Origin: Streptomyces sp. P3
GTDB lineage: Bacteria > Actinomycetota > Actinomycetes > Streptomycetales > Streptomycetaceae
Direction: 5' to 3'
Length of the DNA stretch: 64,000 bases
Assembly (NCBI GenBank): GCA_016893485.2
Contig: JAFEKX020000001.1
Location: 3,348,001 to 3,412,000, forward strand
The first letter of the stretch is position 1. Each line of letters starts with the position of its first letter. Both the position numbers and the translations under genes were made by a program. Shown here one piece after another: positions 9,082 through 18,356 of the stretch. The notes below the pieces were generated by a model, which did not search any database, was not told the origin of the DNA, and saw only the letters and a program-made list of their open reading frames with translations.

Positions 9082-9699
9082 ATGCGATTCGGCAACACCG
9101 CGATAGGGGCCCTCACCGTGGTCGCCCTGTGCACGGGCGCGTGGCTGCTGGCCAACGGCTCCGAGACGAACGCCCCGCCGCAGCCGTCCGCCGCCGAGGG
9201 CCGGCCCGATCCGGTCGCCGGGCACACCGCGGCCCGGCCGCTGCCGCCGTCGCCGCCGGACCGCATCCGCATCCCGGCCATCCATGTGGACGCCCCCTGA
9301 TGGGCCTCAAACTGACCACCGCCGGAAGCCTGGACGTGCCCCCGGCCGCGAAGAAGAACCTCGCGGGCTGGTACGAGGCGGGGACGACGCCTGGTGAGAC
9401 CGGAACGGCGATCGTGGCCGGCCATGTCGACAACGCGGATGGGCCGGCCGTCTTCTACGATCTCGGCGCGCTGAAGAAGGGCAACACGGTCGAGTTGGAC
9501 CGGTTGGACGGGAGCGTGGCGTTGTTCACGGTGGATGCGGTTGAGGTGTATCAGGCGAGCCGCTTTCCGGATCAGAAGGTGTACGGGGCTGCGCGGCGGC
9601 CTGAGTTGAGGGTGATCACCTGTGGGGGGCGGGTATTCGCGGGCTACCGGGTACCAGGGGAACGTTGTCGTCTTCGCGCACCTGAGTGGGAGTCGGTGA
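9082..9699 (+). CDS. Class F sortase
   Basis: About 205 residues with an N-terminal signal anchor (MRFGNTAIGALTVVALCTGA) and a proline-rich linker, then PPDRIRIPAIHVDAP. One lost C near 9297 makes a false stop. Reading on gives LMGLKLTTAGSLDVPP, GWYEAGTTPGETGTAIVAGH with the catalytic His, and RPELRVITCGG with the catalytic Cys. One extra G near 9632 shifts to GYSRATGYQGNVVVFAHLSG, which supplies the conserved Arg. The His-Cys-Arg triad is therefore complete. It cleaves sorting signals at the outer membrane face. The neighbouring surface protein is the obvious candidate client. Confidence 0.9.
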
Positions 9700-9727
9700 C
9701 GGGAAGGCCGTACTTCGTCTGCGGTCC

Positions 9728-9768
9728 GTCGTGGCTGGTCGCGCAGTTCCCCGCGCCCCTTTGGGTAC
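9728..9768. repeat. Dispersed palindromic repeat, short form (copy 1)
   Basis: GTGGCTGGTCGCGCAGTTCC followed by CCGCGCCCCTTTGG. It folds as a hairpin (GCGCAG/CCGCGC region with outer GGCTGG/CCCCT). Nearly identical segments occur at about 31890 and 59361. It lies between the converging sortase and response-regulator genes, where it could act as a terminator or REP-like element. Confidence 0.75.
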
Positions 9769-9791
9769 GGGTAGTTCGGGGCGTCGCGTCG

Positions 9792-10437
9792 TCAGCGGAT
9801 TGTCTCCAAGTAGCGGAGTACTGCGAGCACTCGGCGGTTTCCTGTTTCCGTCGGGGGCAGGTCGAGCTTGGTGAAGATGTTGGCCACGTGTTTTCCACGG
9901 CTCGTTCGGAGACGGTGAACGCGGTGGCGATGGCGTGGTTCGTGCGGCCCTCCGCCATGAGGGCGAGGACCTCGCGCTCGCGGGGCGTGAGGGTGTCGAG
10001 GGCGGTGGATCGGCGGGCAGCGCCGAAGAGTTGGGCCACCACCTCGGGTCGAGTGCGGTGCCGCCGGCCGCTACGCGTTCCAGCGCGCCGACGAACTCCC
10101 CGATGTCCACGACCCGTTCCTTGAGGAGATACCCGAACCCGACCGGGTTGCCCAGGAGTTGGGCCGCGTGTGTCGTCTCCACGTACTGCGAGAACAGCAG
10201 CACGCCCGTCGCCGGGTGCCGATCGCGGAGTTGTACGGCTGCTCGTACGCCCTCGTCGGTCTGGGTGGGCGGGAGGCGGATGTCCACGACCGCCACGTCC
10301 GGTTCGTGAGCCGCCACCGCGGTGAGGAGCGCCTCGGCGTCGCCTACCGCCGCGGCCACCTCCACGTCCCGTAGCTGGAGGAGTTGGACCAGGCCGTCGC
10401 GCAACAGGGCCGAGTCCTCGGCGATGACGACGCGCAT
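9792..10437 (-). CDS. NarL/LuxR-type response regulator
   Basis: About 214 residues. The receiver domain starts MRVVIAEDSALLRDGLVQLL, with acidic D8-type residues, the phospho-acceptor in VAVVDIRLPP (about residue 52), and the T/S and Lys switch positions (VLLFSQ, GYLLKERV). After a frame change near 10038 the LuxR-type HTH is read: LTPREREVLALMAEGRTNHA and FTVSERAVE. A second change near 9890 leads to the end, TKLDLPPTETGNRRVLAVLR. The partner kinase lies directly upstream (stop at 10494). It probably activates transcription on phosphorylation; targets are unknown. The frame changes are likely errors. Confidence 0.9.
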
Positions 10438-10449
10438 GCCGCTCCGTTC

Positions 10450-10493
10450 GGGTCAGGTCGGGTCGGGTCGGGTCAGGTCAGGTCAGGGTCGGG
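10450..10493. repeat. GGTCA/GGTCG short tandem repeat between kinase and regulator
   Basis: The 56-base gap between kinase stop and response-regulator start is nearly all GGTCA, GGTCG or GGGTC units, about nine in a row. On the coding strand this reads as TGACC/CGACC units just before the regulator's ribosome site. Unit number could vary by slippage and alter spacing or translation of the response regulator; this is inference. Confidence 0.7.
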
Positions 10494-11870
10494 TCAGATG
10501 TGGGGCAGGTCGACCGTGACCACCGTAGGGCCTCCGGGTGGGCTGTCGCAGGTCAGTGTGCCGTCGACCGTGCGGACCCGGGCCAGCAGGCCGGTGAGTC
10601 CGGAACCGGCGCCGATCATCGCGCCACCCTGTCCGTCGTCGGTGACGCGCAGGCGCAGGACGCCGTCGCGGGCGGTGACGTCGACGGCGGCGGCCGTGGC
10701 GCGGGCGTGTTTCGTGGCGTTGGCGAGGAGTTCGGCGGCGCAGAAGTAGGCGATGGTCTCGACGGCCGGGGTGGGGCGGGTGCCGATGTCGGTGGTGAGG
10801 GTGACGGGGAGGGCGCTGTCGGCGGCCAGGGTGGTGAGGGCGGCGGGCAGTCCCTCGTCGAGCACCGGCGGGTGGATGCCCTTGACCAGGTGGCGCAGGT
10901 CGGAGATGGCCTGGGTGGCGTTGCCCTGCGCGGTGTCGACGACGGTGAGGACGCGGTCGGGCTCGGCGCCGGCGGTGACCAGTTCACGGATCAGGGTGAG
11001 GTGCATGGCGAGGGCGACGAGGCGGGCCTGGGTGCCGTCGTGCAGGTCGCGTTCGATACGGCGGAGGGTCTGCGCGGCGTCGTCGACGGCTCGGGCGCGC
11101 GTCTCCTCCAGGGTGCGGATGCGGCGGGTCGCGGCGTCGGGGCCGAGCAGCACGGTCAACAGGGCGCGGTGCGGGCCGAGGGGCGTACCGCAGGATCAGG
11201 GTGCGACGGCCAGCAGCAGCAGACCGGCTGTGAACGGAATCAACCAACGCGGCCAGGAGTCGAGTTGGTGACCGAAGAACTCCAGTGACACGTGGTGCGT
11301 GGTGCCGTCGGCGCTGTGAACCGTGTTGTAGTTCCAGCGCTTGAGCAGCGGATGCAGTGTGAACAGGACGCCGTAGATGTAGCCGATGACGACAGCGGCG
11401 TACGCGAAAACCGCTGTGAACGGAGTCAACAGGGCGCAGCCGACGGCCCGCCAGCCGGCCCGGTCGAGCAGGATGCCGCGACGCCAGCCGAGGATCGCGG
11501 AGGCGCTGCTGCCAGAGCCGGCCACGCTGCCGCCGCTCCCGCCGCTCCCGCCGCTCCCGTCGACCCCGGCGGCCTCCGCGCCCGGCACGCCCGGCGCGCC
11601 CGGCTGCTCGATCTCCAGGCCGAGCAGCCGGTGCGCGAGCCCCGTTGCAACGCGCCCAGCGCCAGCGCGCCGCGCACGGTGACCGCCAGCAGCCACAGAC
11701 CGAGCGTGGTCACCGACAGCGCCCCGCCGAACACCAGCCCGACGAGCGTGAGGGAAGAAGCCGACGAGGGCGAGCGGGAGGGTGATCACTCCGTAGAGGA
11801 CGGCGGCCAGGGCGCGGCGGCCGAAGGTGGCGGTGGCGAGGGAACGGAGGCGGGAACGGAGGCACGGCAT
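10494..11870 (-). CDS. Sensor histidine kinase with N-terminal Sensor membrane domain
   Basis: About 458 residues over several frame changes (near 11755, 11645 and 11190). It starts MPCLRSRLRSLATATFGRRA. TM helices (AAVLYGVITLPLALVGF, VFGGALSVTTLGLWLLAV, TPFTAVFAYAAVVIGYIYG, PFTAGLLLLAVAP) are joined by a Gly/Ser/Ala-rich loop with GGSGGSGGS. The HisKA_3 box is TLRRIERDLHDGTQARLVAL, where His is the phosphorylation site. HATPase motifs are AAELLANATKHARA and VTDDGQGG, then GSGLTGLLARV. It pairs with the downstream NarL-type regulator. The signal is unknown. The upstream gene encodes a second, kinase-less Sensor domain. Confidence 0.88.
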
Positions 11871-11880
11871 GGGGATCAAC

Positions 11881-12378
11881 CTAGGAGAGGAGCGACCGGG
11901 CGACACGGAACTGCACGGCGGTCAGGCCGCGCACCACCCACGGCATCAGCAGCAGGAACCCGATGCCGCCCACCACCGCGTGGAAGGCCCAGGCCCCGGC
12001 GAAGGTGGGTCCGCCCCAGGCGTCGGAGTAGTCGTCGCCCGCGCGGAGCGGCCAGCCGATGTTGAGGGGGACGATCGCCCAGCCGTAGAGCGTGATGAAC
12101 GCGGTGACGAGGTTGAGGGGCGTGGCGAGGAGGGCGTGGGGCAGGCCGCCGGCGCGGGGCCTGCCGGGGAGGTCGGCGCGGTCGGGGTCGAGGAAGCGGT
12201 GGACGAGGCCGCGCTGCCAGCGGGCCGTGGGGGCGCCGAGGAGGGCGAGCGGGATGCAGGCGAGGCCCAGCGGGAGGGCGAGGAGGGCGTAGGCGGTGCG
12301 GCGCCAGGTGGTGGCGGTGAACGGTGCGTGGACGAGGTTCCAGGCGTGGGCGGAGGTCGGGTCCGGGGCGGTGGTCAT
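11881..12378 (-). CDS. Stand-alone Sensor-domain membrane protein
   Basis: An intact 165-residue protein with four hydrophobic helices (AYALLALPLGLACIPLALLG, ALLATPLNLVTAFITLYGWA, FHAVVGGIGFLLLMPWVV). It opens MTTAPDPTSAHAWNLVHAPF; AHAWNLVHAPFTATTWRRTA is typical of the Sensor domain found before NarL-type kinases in actinomycetes. GGGGGATG lies ahead of the ATG. It ends 10 bases before the kinase start, so the three genes form an operon. It lacks any kinase or output domain and probably modulates or heterodimerises with the adjacent kinase, which carries its own related sensor; that is inference. Confidence 0.82.
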   Translation of the reverse strand: MTTAPDPTSAHAWNLVHAPFTATTWRRTAYALLALPLGLACIPLALLGAPTARWQRGLVHRFLDPDRADLPGRPRAGGLPHALLATPLNLVTAFITLYGWAIVPLNIGWPLRAGDDYSDAWGGPTFAGAWAFHAVVGGIGFLLLMPWVVRGLTAVQFRVARSLLS

Positions 12379-12519
12379 GGTGCATCCCCCTGCACAGGAG
12401 TCGGCGTACGTGGAGTCGGTGTACGCGTGTCGGCGCAGCCCGTGTGAACTGCTGTGAACCGATGTGTCCAGCTTTCCGCCACCGCCCGCTGTACACGATG
12501 GTGCCTGCACGGGACCTGG

Positions 12520-12537
12520 GGTTCGGTTAACCGAACC
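12520..12537. promoter_or_regulatory. 18-bp perfect palindrome between two-component operon and nirB
   Basis: GGTTCGGTTAACCGAACC is a perfect palindrome, 107 bases before the nirB start and 142 before the sensor-operon start. Such a site is very unlikely by chance in this base composition and is a strong operator candidate for either divergent unit. It does not match the GlnR two-site pattern that I know. Confidence 0.6.
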
Positions 12538-12644
12538 GGCGCGCACCCCACCCTCACACCCCCGCACGCTCCCGCTGAGGGCAGCGTTCCCCGGGAAACA
12601 GGTGTGATGCGGTCGGGTAACACCGAAGTCGCAGGCTCCTGGGC

Positions 12645-15257
12645 ATGACCTCGAATCCGCGTGTGCCCACCCTCGTGCTCGTCGGCCACGGCATGGTCGG
12701 TCAGCGCTTCCTCGAAGCGCTCGCCGAGCGCGGCCTGACCCGCACGCACCGCGTGGTCGTGCTGTGCGAGGAACCCCGTCCGGCCTACGACCGCGTCCAG
12801 CTCACCTCGTACTTCGCGGGCCGCACACCCGAGGAACTCTCGCTCACGGACGCGGAGTTCATCAGGGATAACGGGATCGAGCTGCACCTGGGCGATCCGG
12901 TGGAGACGATCGACCGCGTGGCGAGGACGGTAACGGCCCGCTCTGGACTGTCACTTGAGTACGACACCCTCGTCCTGGCCACCGGCTCGTACCCGTTCGT
13001 GCCGCCGGTCCCCGGCAAGGACGCCGAGGGCTGCTTCGTGTACCGGACCATCGAGGACCTGCTCGCGATCGAGGCGTACGCCGGGTCGCGGGCGACGACG
13101 GGTGCCGTGGTGGGCGGTGGACTGCTCGGTCTTGAGGCGGCCGGTGCGCTGAAGGGGCTCGGACTCACCAGCCACATCGTGGAGTTCGCGCCGCGTCTGA
13201 TGCCGGTGCAGATCGACGCGGGCGGCGGCGCCGCGCTTCTGCGCACCATCGAGGACATGGGCCTGACCGTCCACACGGGCGTCGGCACCCAGGAGATCCT
13301 GACCGGCGCGGACGGCGCGGTCACCGGGATGAGGCTGTCGGACGGTTCCGAACTGGCCACGGACATGGTCGTGTTCAGCGCCGGTGTCCGCCCCCGCGAC
13401 CAACTCGCCCGCGCCTGCGGCCTGTCGGTCGGCGAGCGTGGTGGCATCACGGTCGACGAGCAGTGCCGTACGGTCGACGACCCGCATGTGTTCGCGATCG
13501 GCGAGTGCGCGCTGGCGGCGGACGGCCGGGTGTACGGGCTGGTGGCGCCCGGGTACGAGCAGGCGGAGACGGCCGCCGCGACCATCGCGCGGGACGAATC
13601 CGCCTTCACCGGCGCCGACCTGTCGACCAAGCTGAAGCTGCTCGGCGTGGACGTGGCGTCCTTCGGCGACGCGCACGGCGCCACCGCGGACTGCCTCGAC
13701 GTCGTCTACTCCGACGCGCGGGCGGGGACGTACAAGAAGCTGGTGATCGGCCGGGGCGGTGAGCTGCTGGGCGGGATCCTGGTCGGCGACGCGGACGCGT
13801 ACGGCACGCTGCGCGCGTTCACGGGGTCCGTACCGCCGGTCTCCCCGAGCAGTTGGTGCTCCCGGCCGGTTCCGGCGGCGCCGTCCAGCTCGGCCCCTCG
13901 GCGCTGCCCGACGCGGCGGTCGTCTGCTCGTGCCACAACGTCAGCAAGGGCACGATCCGCGGCGCCGTCACCGACCACTCCTGCACGAGCGTGCCGGAGG
14001 TGAAGAAGTGCACCAAGGCCGGTACGGGATGCGGGAGTTGCGTCAAGGTGCTCGGCCAGCTGGTCACCGCCGAGCTGGAGGCGAACGGCGTCGAGGTCGA
14101 CACGGGCCTGTGCGGCTGCTTCGCGCAGACCCGCCAGGAGCTGTACGAGATCGTCCTCGCCCTGCGCGTCACCTCCTACCAGGACCTGCTGGATCGCTAC
14201 GGCCGTGCGCGGCGCCCGGGGCGGCGACGGCTGCGAGGTCTGCAAGCCGACGGTCGCGTCGGTCATCGCGTCCCTCGCCCCGGCGATCGGCGCGAGCGGC
14301 TATGTCCTGGACGGCGAGCAGGCGGCCCTGCAGGACAGCAACGACCACTTCCTCGCCAACCTGCAGAAGAACGGCTCCTATTCGGTCGTCCCGCGCATCC
14401 CCGGCGGCGAGATCACCCCGAGAAGCTCATCGTGATCGGCGAGGTGGCCCGCGACTTCGGCCTCTATACGAAGATCACCGGCGGCCAGCGCATCGACCTC
14501 TTCGGCGCCCGGGTGGAGCAACTCCCGCTGATCTGGGCCCGGTTGGTGGACGCGGGCTTCGAGTCCGGGCACGCGTACGGAAAGGCCCTGCGGACCGTCA
14601 AGTCCTGTGTGGGGCAGACCTGGTGCCGCTACGGCGTCCAGGACTCGGTCCGCATGGCGATCGAACTGGAGCTGCGCTACCGGGGGTTGCGCTCCCCGCA
14701 CAAGCTCAAGTCGGCGGTGTCCGGCTGCGCCCGCGAGTGCGCCGAGGCCCAGTCGAAGGACTTCGGGATCATCGCGACCGCCACCGGCTGGAACCTGTAC
14801 GTCGGCGGCAACGGCGGTGCAACTCCGCGTCATGCGGATCTACTCGCGAAGGATCTCTCCGACACCGAACTGGTGCGCCTGATCGACCGGTTCCTCATGT
14901 TCTACATCCGTACGGCCGACCGGCTGGAGCGCACGAGCGTGTGGCTGGAGCGGATTCCGGGCGGCCTGGACCACGTACGGGAGGTGGTCGTGGCGGACTC
15001 GCTCGGTATCTGCGGGGGAGTTGGAGGCGCTGATGGCCGCGCATGTCGCCGGGTACCGCGACGAGTGGGCCACGACCATCGACGACCCCGAGAAGCTGGC
15101 CCGGTTCGTGTCCTTCGTGAACGCGCCCGACACCCCGGACCCGGTGGTCGGCTTCGTGCCCGAGCGCGACCAGATCAAGCCCGACCTGCCGCTGCTGACC
15201 ATCGGCATGCGGCCCCAGCAGTCCGCAGACGTCCTGGAAGGAAGCGCCCAGCGATGA
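12645..15257 (+). CDS. nirB: Nitrite reductase [NAD(P)H] large subunit
   Basis: About 870 residues, full family length. Order: FAD domain (LVLVGHGMVGQRFLEAL, VLATGSYPFVPPVPG); NAD domain (AVVGGGLLGLEAAGALK); BFD-like [2Fe-2S] domains (VVCSCHNVSKGTIRGAV, CTKAGTGCGSCVK, GGDGCEVCKPTV); then the sulfite/nitrite reductase half with siroheme and 4Fe-4S cysteines (SCVGQTWCRYGVQDS, SGCARECAEAQSKDFG). It reduces nitrite to ammonium in the cytosol for assimilation. Frame changes near 13840, 14212, 14420 and 15017 lie mostly at C or G runs. It overlaps nirD by ATGA. Confidence 0.95.
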
Positions 15258-15622
15258 CCCTGGCCCCCGAGACGACCGACCTGAAGGTCCAACTCCCGGC
15301 TCGCCGAGGGCTGGTTCACGGCCTGCGACCTCAGCCTGCTGACCCCCGGCCGCGGGGTGGCGGCCCTGCTGCCCGACGGCTCCCAGGTCGCCCTGTTCCG
15401 CGACCGCTCCGGCATGCTCTACGGCATCGACAACCGCGACCCGTTCAGCGGCGCGGCGGTCCTCTCGCGCGGCCTGACCGGCACCCACCAGGGCCGCCCG
15501 TTCGTCGCGTCGCCGCTGCTCAAGCAGCGGTTCGACCTGATCTCCGGGAGTGCCTGGACGACGCGTCGGTGCGGGTGACGGCATACGAGGTGCGGGCGAG
15601 CCCGGTGACGCGCCGACCGTGA
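15254..15622 (+). CDS. nirD: Nitrite reductase small subunit
   Basis: About 122 residues, starting MTLAPETTDLKVQL. One frame change near 15299 leads to AEGWFTACDLSLLTPGRGVA, then LLPDGSQVALFRDRSGMLYG and IDNRDPFSGAAVLSRGL. A second change near 15545 gives the end (LDDASVRVTAYEVRASPVTR). This is the Rieske-fold NirD family, which lacks the iron-sulfur ligands of true Rieske proteins. It partners NirB in NAD(P)H-dependent nitrite reduction. The ATG overlaps the nirB stop, so the pair is translationally coupled. Confidence 0.92.
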   Translation: MTLAPETTDLKVQLPARRGLVHGLRPQPADPRPRGGGPAARRLPGRPVPRPLRHALRHRQPRPVQRRGGPLARPDRHPPGPPVRRVAAAQAAVRPDLRECLDDASVRVTAYEVRASPVTRRP

Positions 15623-15755
15623 CGCCCCTGCCGCGCGAGACGCTCCAGGACTCCCTGCGGGAGCGTACGCCGACGCAGGCATGGACCGCCTGATGTGCTT
15701 CCAGCAGGTGGGAGCGATCCCGCACGAGCGGGTCCTGTCCGCCCTGACGCCGTTT

Positions 15756-15770
15756 CTTGACCGACCGTTC
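15756..15770. promoter_or_regulatory. Operator copy upstream of tetR (15794)
   Basis: CTTGACCGACCGTTC, read on the minus strand as GAACGGTCGGTCAAG, closely matches GAACCGATCGGTCAAG at 16440-16455 before the SDR gene. It lies 24 bases ahead of the tetR ATG. The paired sites suggest one TetR regulator controlling itself and the SDR. Confidence 0.65.
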
Positions 15771-15793
15771 TCGATGAACCTAGGCTGTCGGAC

Positions 15794-16378
15794 ATGGCCA
15801 GGACGAAGGAGTTCGATCCCGAGGCGGCGCTGCGGGCGGCCCTTGAGCTGTTCTGGCGGCGCGGCTACGAGGCGACGTCGATGTCCGACCTCGTCGAGCA
15901 CCTCGGTGTCGGCCGGGCCAGCATCTACGCGACCTTCGGCAACAAGCACGACCTGTACATGAAGGCGCTGGAGAGCTACGACCGGGCCGGACTCACGCCG
16001 ATGGTCCGGGAGTTGTCCCAGCCGGGCCCCGCGCTGCCGCCGGTGCGGGCGATCGTACGGCGGTACGCGGCCGAGGCGGCGGACGAGCAACTCCGTTCAC
16101 TGGGCTGCCTGGTGACCAACGCGGCGGCGGAGCTCGCCCCGCACGACACGGCCGCGACCCGACTGGTCGAGCGCAACTGGGACCAGCTGGAAGCCGTGTT
16201 GCGCTCGGCGCTGGTGCGGGCGCAGGCACAGGGCGAGCTGCCGGCCGACCGCGATCCGCTCACCCTGGCGCGCATGCTGCTGGTGCTGATGCAGGGGCTG
16301 CGGGTGGTCGGCCGGGCGTCCGGGGACCCGGCACGGGTCCGGGACGCGGCGGAACAGGCGCTGGCGCTGCTCGACTGA
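15794..16378 (+). CDS. TetR-family regulator (YcdC/AcrR-like)
   Basis: Intact, 194 residues. The N-terminal DNA-binding domain is MARTKEFDPEAALRAALELF with the HTH SMSDLVEHLGVGRASIYATF at about residues 34-53, then GNKHDLYMKALESY. The C-terminal part fits the TetR_C_16/YcdC type that binds small ligands (LGCLVTNAAAELAPHD). It is upstream of an SDR in the same direction with a 90-base gap that carries the matching operator. It is one of the few genes here needing no frame repair. Confidence 0.93.
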   Translation: MARTKEFDPEAALRAALELFWRRGYEATSMSDLVEHLGVGRASIYATFGNKHDLYMKALESYDRAGLTPMVRELSQPGPALPPVRAIVRRYAAEAADEQLRSLGCLVTNAAAELAPHDTAATRLVERNWDQLEAVLRSALVRAQAQGELPADRDPLTLARMLLVLMQGLRVVGRASGDPARVRDAAEQALALLD

Positions 16379-16439
16379 ACCCGGCTCCACTCGGGGCGCT
16401 CTTCGCACTCTCCGGGGTGCCTTTTCGCACCCTCATACT

Positions 16440-16455
16440 GAACCGATCGGTCAAG
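16440..16455. promoter_or_regulatory. Operator copy upstream of SDR gene
   Basis: GAACCGATCGGTCAAG includes the palindrome ACCGATCGGT and matches the inverted copy at 15756-15770. It lies just before GGGGAG and the SDR ATG, so bound repressor would block transcription of the SDR. Confidence 0.68.
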
Positions 16456-16468
16456 AAAAGGGGAGATC

Positions 16469-17238
16469 ATGACCACCACCCGCTTCAACGGCAGGACCGC
16501 GCTCGTCACGGGTGCGGGCTCGGGCATCGGAAGGGCGACCGCCCTCGCGTTCGCGGCGGAGGGAGGGGGCGAACGTCGTCGTAGCGGGGCGGCGACGCGA
16601 ACCGCTCGACGAGACCGTCACGTTGATCGAGGCCGCGGGCGGCAAGGCTCTCGCGGTAACTGCCGACGTCTCGAAGGCAGTTGACGCCCGGGCCCTGGTG
16701 CAGGCGGCCGTGGACCGGTACGGCTCGCTCGACGTGGCCGTCAACAACGCGGGCGTCTTCCGGGGCGGGCAGCCCCTCGCCGACCTCACCGAGGACGACT
16801 GGCGCACGCAGCTCGACATCAACGTCACCGGTGTCTTCCTCGCCCTCCAGGCGGAGATCCGGCAGATGCGCGCCCAGCCGTCGGGCGGTGCGATCGTCAA
16901 CGTGGCGTCCACGTTCGGTGTGCACACGAGCAGCCCCGGTGCCGCCGCCTACTCCGCGTCCAAGGCCGCCGTCGCCGTATTGAGCAAGGGCGCCGCCGTG
17001 GACCACATCCGCGAGGGCGTCCGCATCAACGTGGTCAGCCCCGGCGCCACCGACCCCGATGTCCCTGCGCCCGGGCGAGACGGAGGCCGACCGCGCCGCA
17101 CGCGTACGGACCACGCTCCCCCTCGGCCGTATCTCCGCCACCTCCGAAGTCGCCGCCGCCGTTCTCTACTTGGCCTCGGACGACGCGGCGTCGGTGGTGG
17201 GCACGGACCTGGTGGTGGACAGTGGCGCGACGGCGTGA
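16469..17238 (+). CDS. Short-chain dehydrogenase/reductase (SDR)
   Basis: About 255 residues. The cofactor loop is TALVTGAGSGIGRATALAFA. A frame change in the G run near 16565 leads to ANVVVAGRRREPLDETVTLI; the Arg after the second strand suggests NADP(H). Then come LDVAVNNAGVF, IVNVASTFG and the catalytic YSASKAAV (Tyr-x-x-x-Lys). A second change near 17058 leads to ATSEVAAAVLYLASDDAASV and GTDLVVDSGATA at the usual C-terminus. It is a cytosolic oxidoreductase of unknown substrate, probably repressed by the TetR gene just upstream. Confidence 0.9.
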
Positions 17239-17257
17239 AGGCCGACAACTCGGCCTT
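17238..17257. terminator. Bidirectional hairpin between convergent SDR genes
   Basis: AAGGCCGA-CAAC-TCGGCCTT sits exactly between the two convergent SDR stop codons and could terminate both transcripts. The stem is 8 bp with a short T-rich end on each side. Confidence 0.6.
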
Positions 17258-18183
17258 TCACAGCTTGAGTTGGCCGTAGACGACGCCCGTCAGCTCCTCC
17301 GAGGCGGCCCAAAGGCGTTGCCCCATCGCGTCGTTGAGGGTCCAGGGCGCTCGCCAGGACAGGGCAGGCGCCCCGCGCCACATCGCGATGCGGGGGCCGA
17401 AGAAGGAGTCGGGGCGTACGTCGGGGGCGGTGGCGGCGTAGAGGGAGGGCAGCGCTCCGGCCTCCGCGGACTGGGCGAAGACGCGGTTGCCGATCTCCAT
17501 GAGCCGTTCCGTGCCCTTGCGTCCCTCCGCCTGCGGTCCTGCGGTCTGGAGGTTGGTGGCCGCGTAGCCGGGGTGGGAGGCGGCGGCGACCACCCCGGAA
17601 CCGGCCGCGGCGAGCCGCCGGGACAGCTCGTGCGTGAAGAGCAGGTTGGCGGTCTTGGACCGGGAGTACGCGGTCCAACGGCTGTACCGGCGCTCGCTGT
17701 TGAGGTCGTCGATGTCGATGTTGGCGAGCACGTGCATGAAGCTGGAGAGCGTGACGATCCGCGCGGCGGGCGCGTCGAGCAGCGCGGGCAGGAGCAGTCC
17801 GGTGAGGGCGAAGTGCCCGAGGTGGTTGACCCCGAAGTGCGTCTCGAAGCCGTCCACCGTCGTGCCGTAGGGCATCGCCATGACCCCGGCGTTGTTGACC
17901 AGCAGATCGAGCCGCTCGTACGGGAACGTGGCCGCGAACTCCCGTACGGAGGCCAGGTCCCCGAGGTCCAGTCGGGTGAACTCGGCCTCGGCGCCCGGGA
18001 CTTCGGCGACGATCCGGTCGGCGGCCTCGCTCCCCGCACCTCGCTCCGGCACGCGAGCACCACCCGGGCGCCCTTGCGGGCCAGCTCGCGGGCGGTGACG
18101 TAGCCGAGCCCGCTGTTGGCCCCGGTGACGACGGCGACCCGGCCGCGCTGGTCGGGGACGTCCTTCTCGTTCCAGCCGGACAT
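17258..18183 (-). CDS. SDR oxidoreductase, retinol-dehydrogenase-like
   Basis: About 308 residues. It starts [20 protein letters not shown] with the cofactor loop TGANSGLG and ARVVLACR (basic residue, NADP-type). A frame change near 18035 leads on. Then come [46 protein letters not shown] and the active-site [31 protein letters not shown] is typical of the RDH/WWOX-like branch that includes many actinobacterial 'oxidoreductase' annotations. The substrate is unknown. It is convergent with the previous SDR and appears independent of it. Confidence 0.9.
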
Positions 18184-18356
18184 GAGCGGGCTCCCTCTAC
18201 GAGCATCGGCGGGCGGTCTGGATCTCAGCGTACGAGAGCCGACGCGTCGCCGCTCCGGTCACACCGAGCGACGCCTCCATCACGAGATGGTCACTCCTCC
18301 CTCACCGCCCTCACCGGGGCAATACGGTCCATGTCTCACCGGACACAGGGGACGAG

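Noticed and set aside
10450..10493. CRISPR or replication-origin iterons
   Set aside because: Units are only about five bases and lie inside a two-component operon.
12580..12625. GlnR box before nirB
   Set aside because: GTTCC, GAAAC and GTAAC half-sites occur, but the six-base spacing of the known GlnR pattern does not hold.
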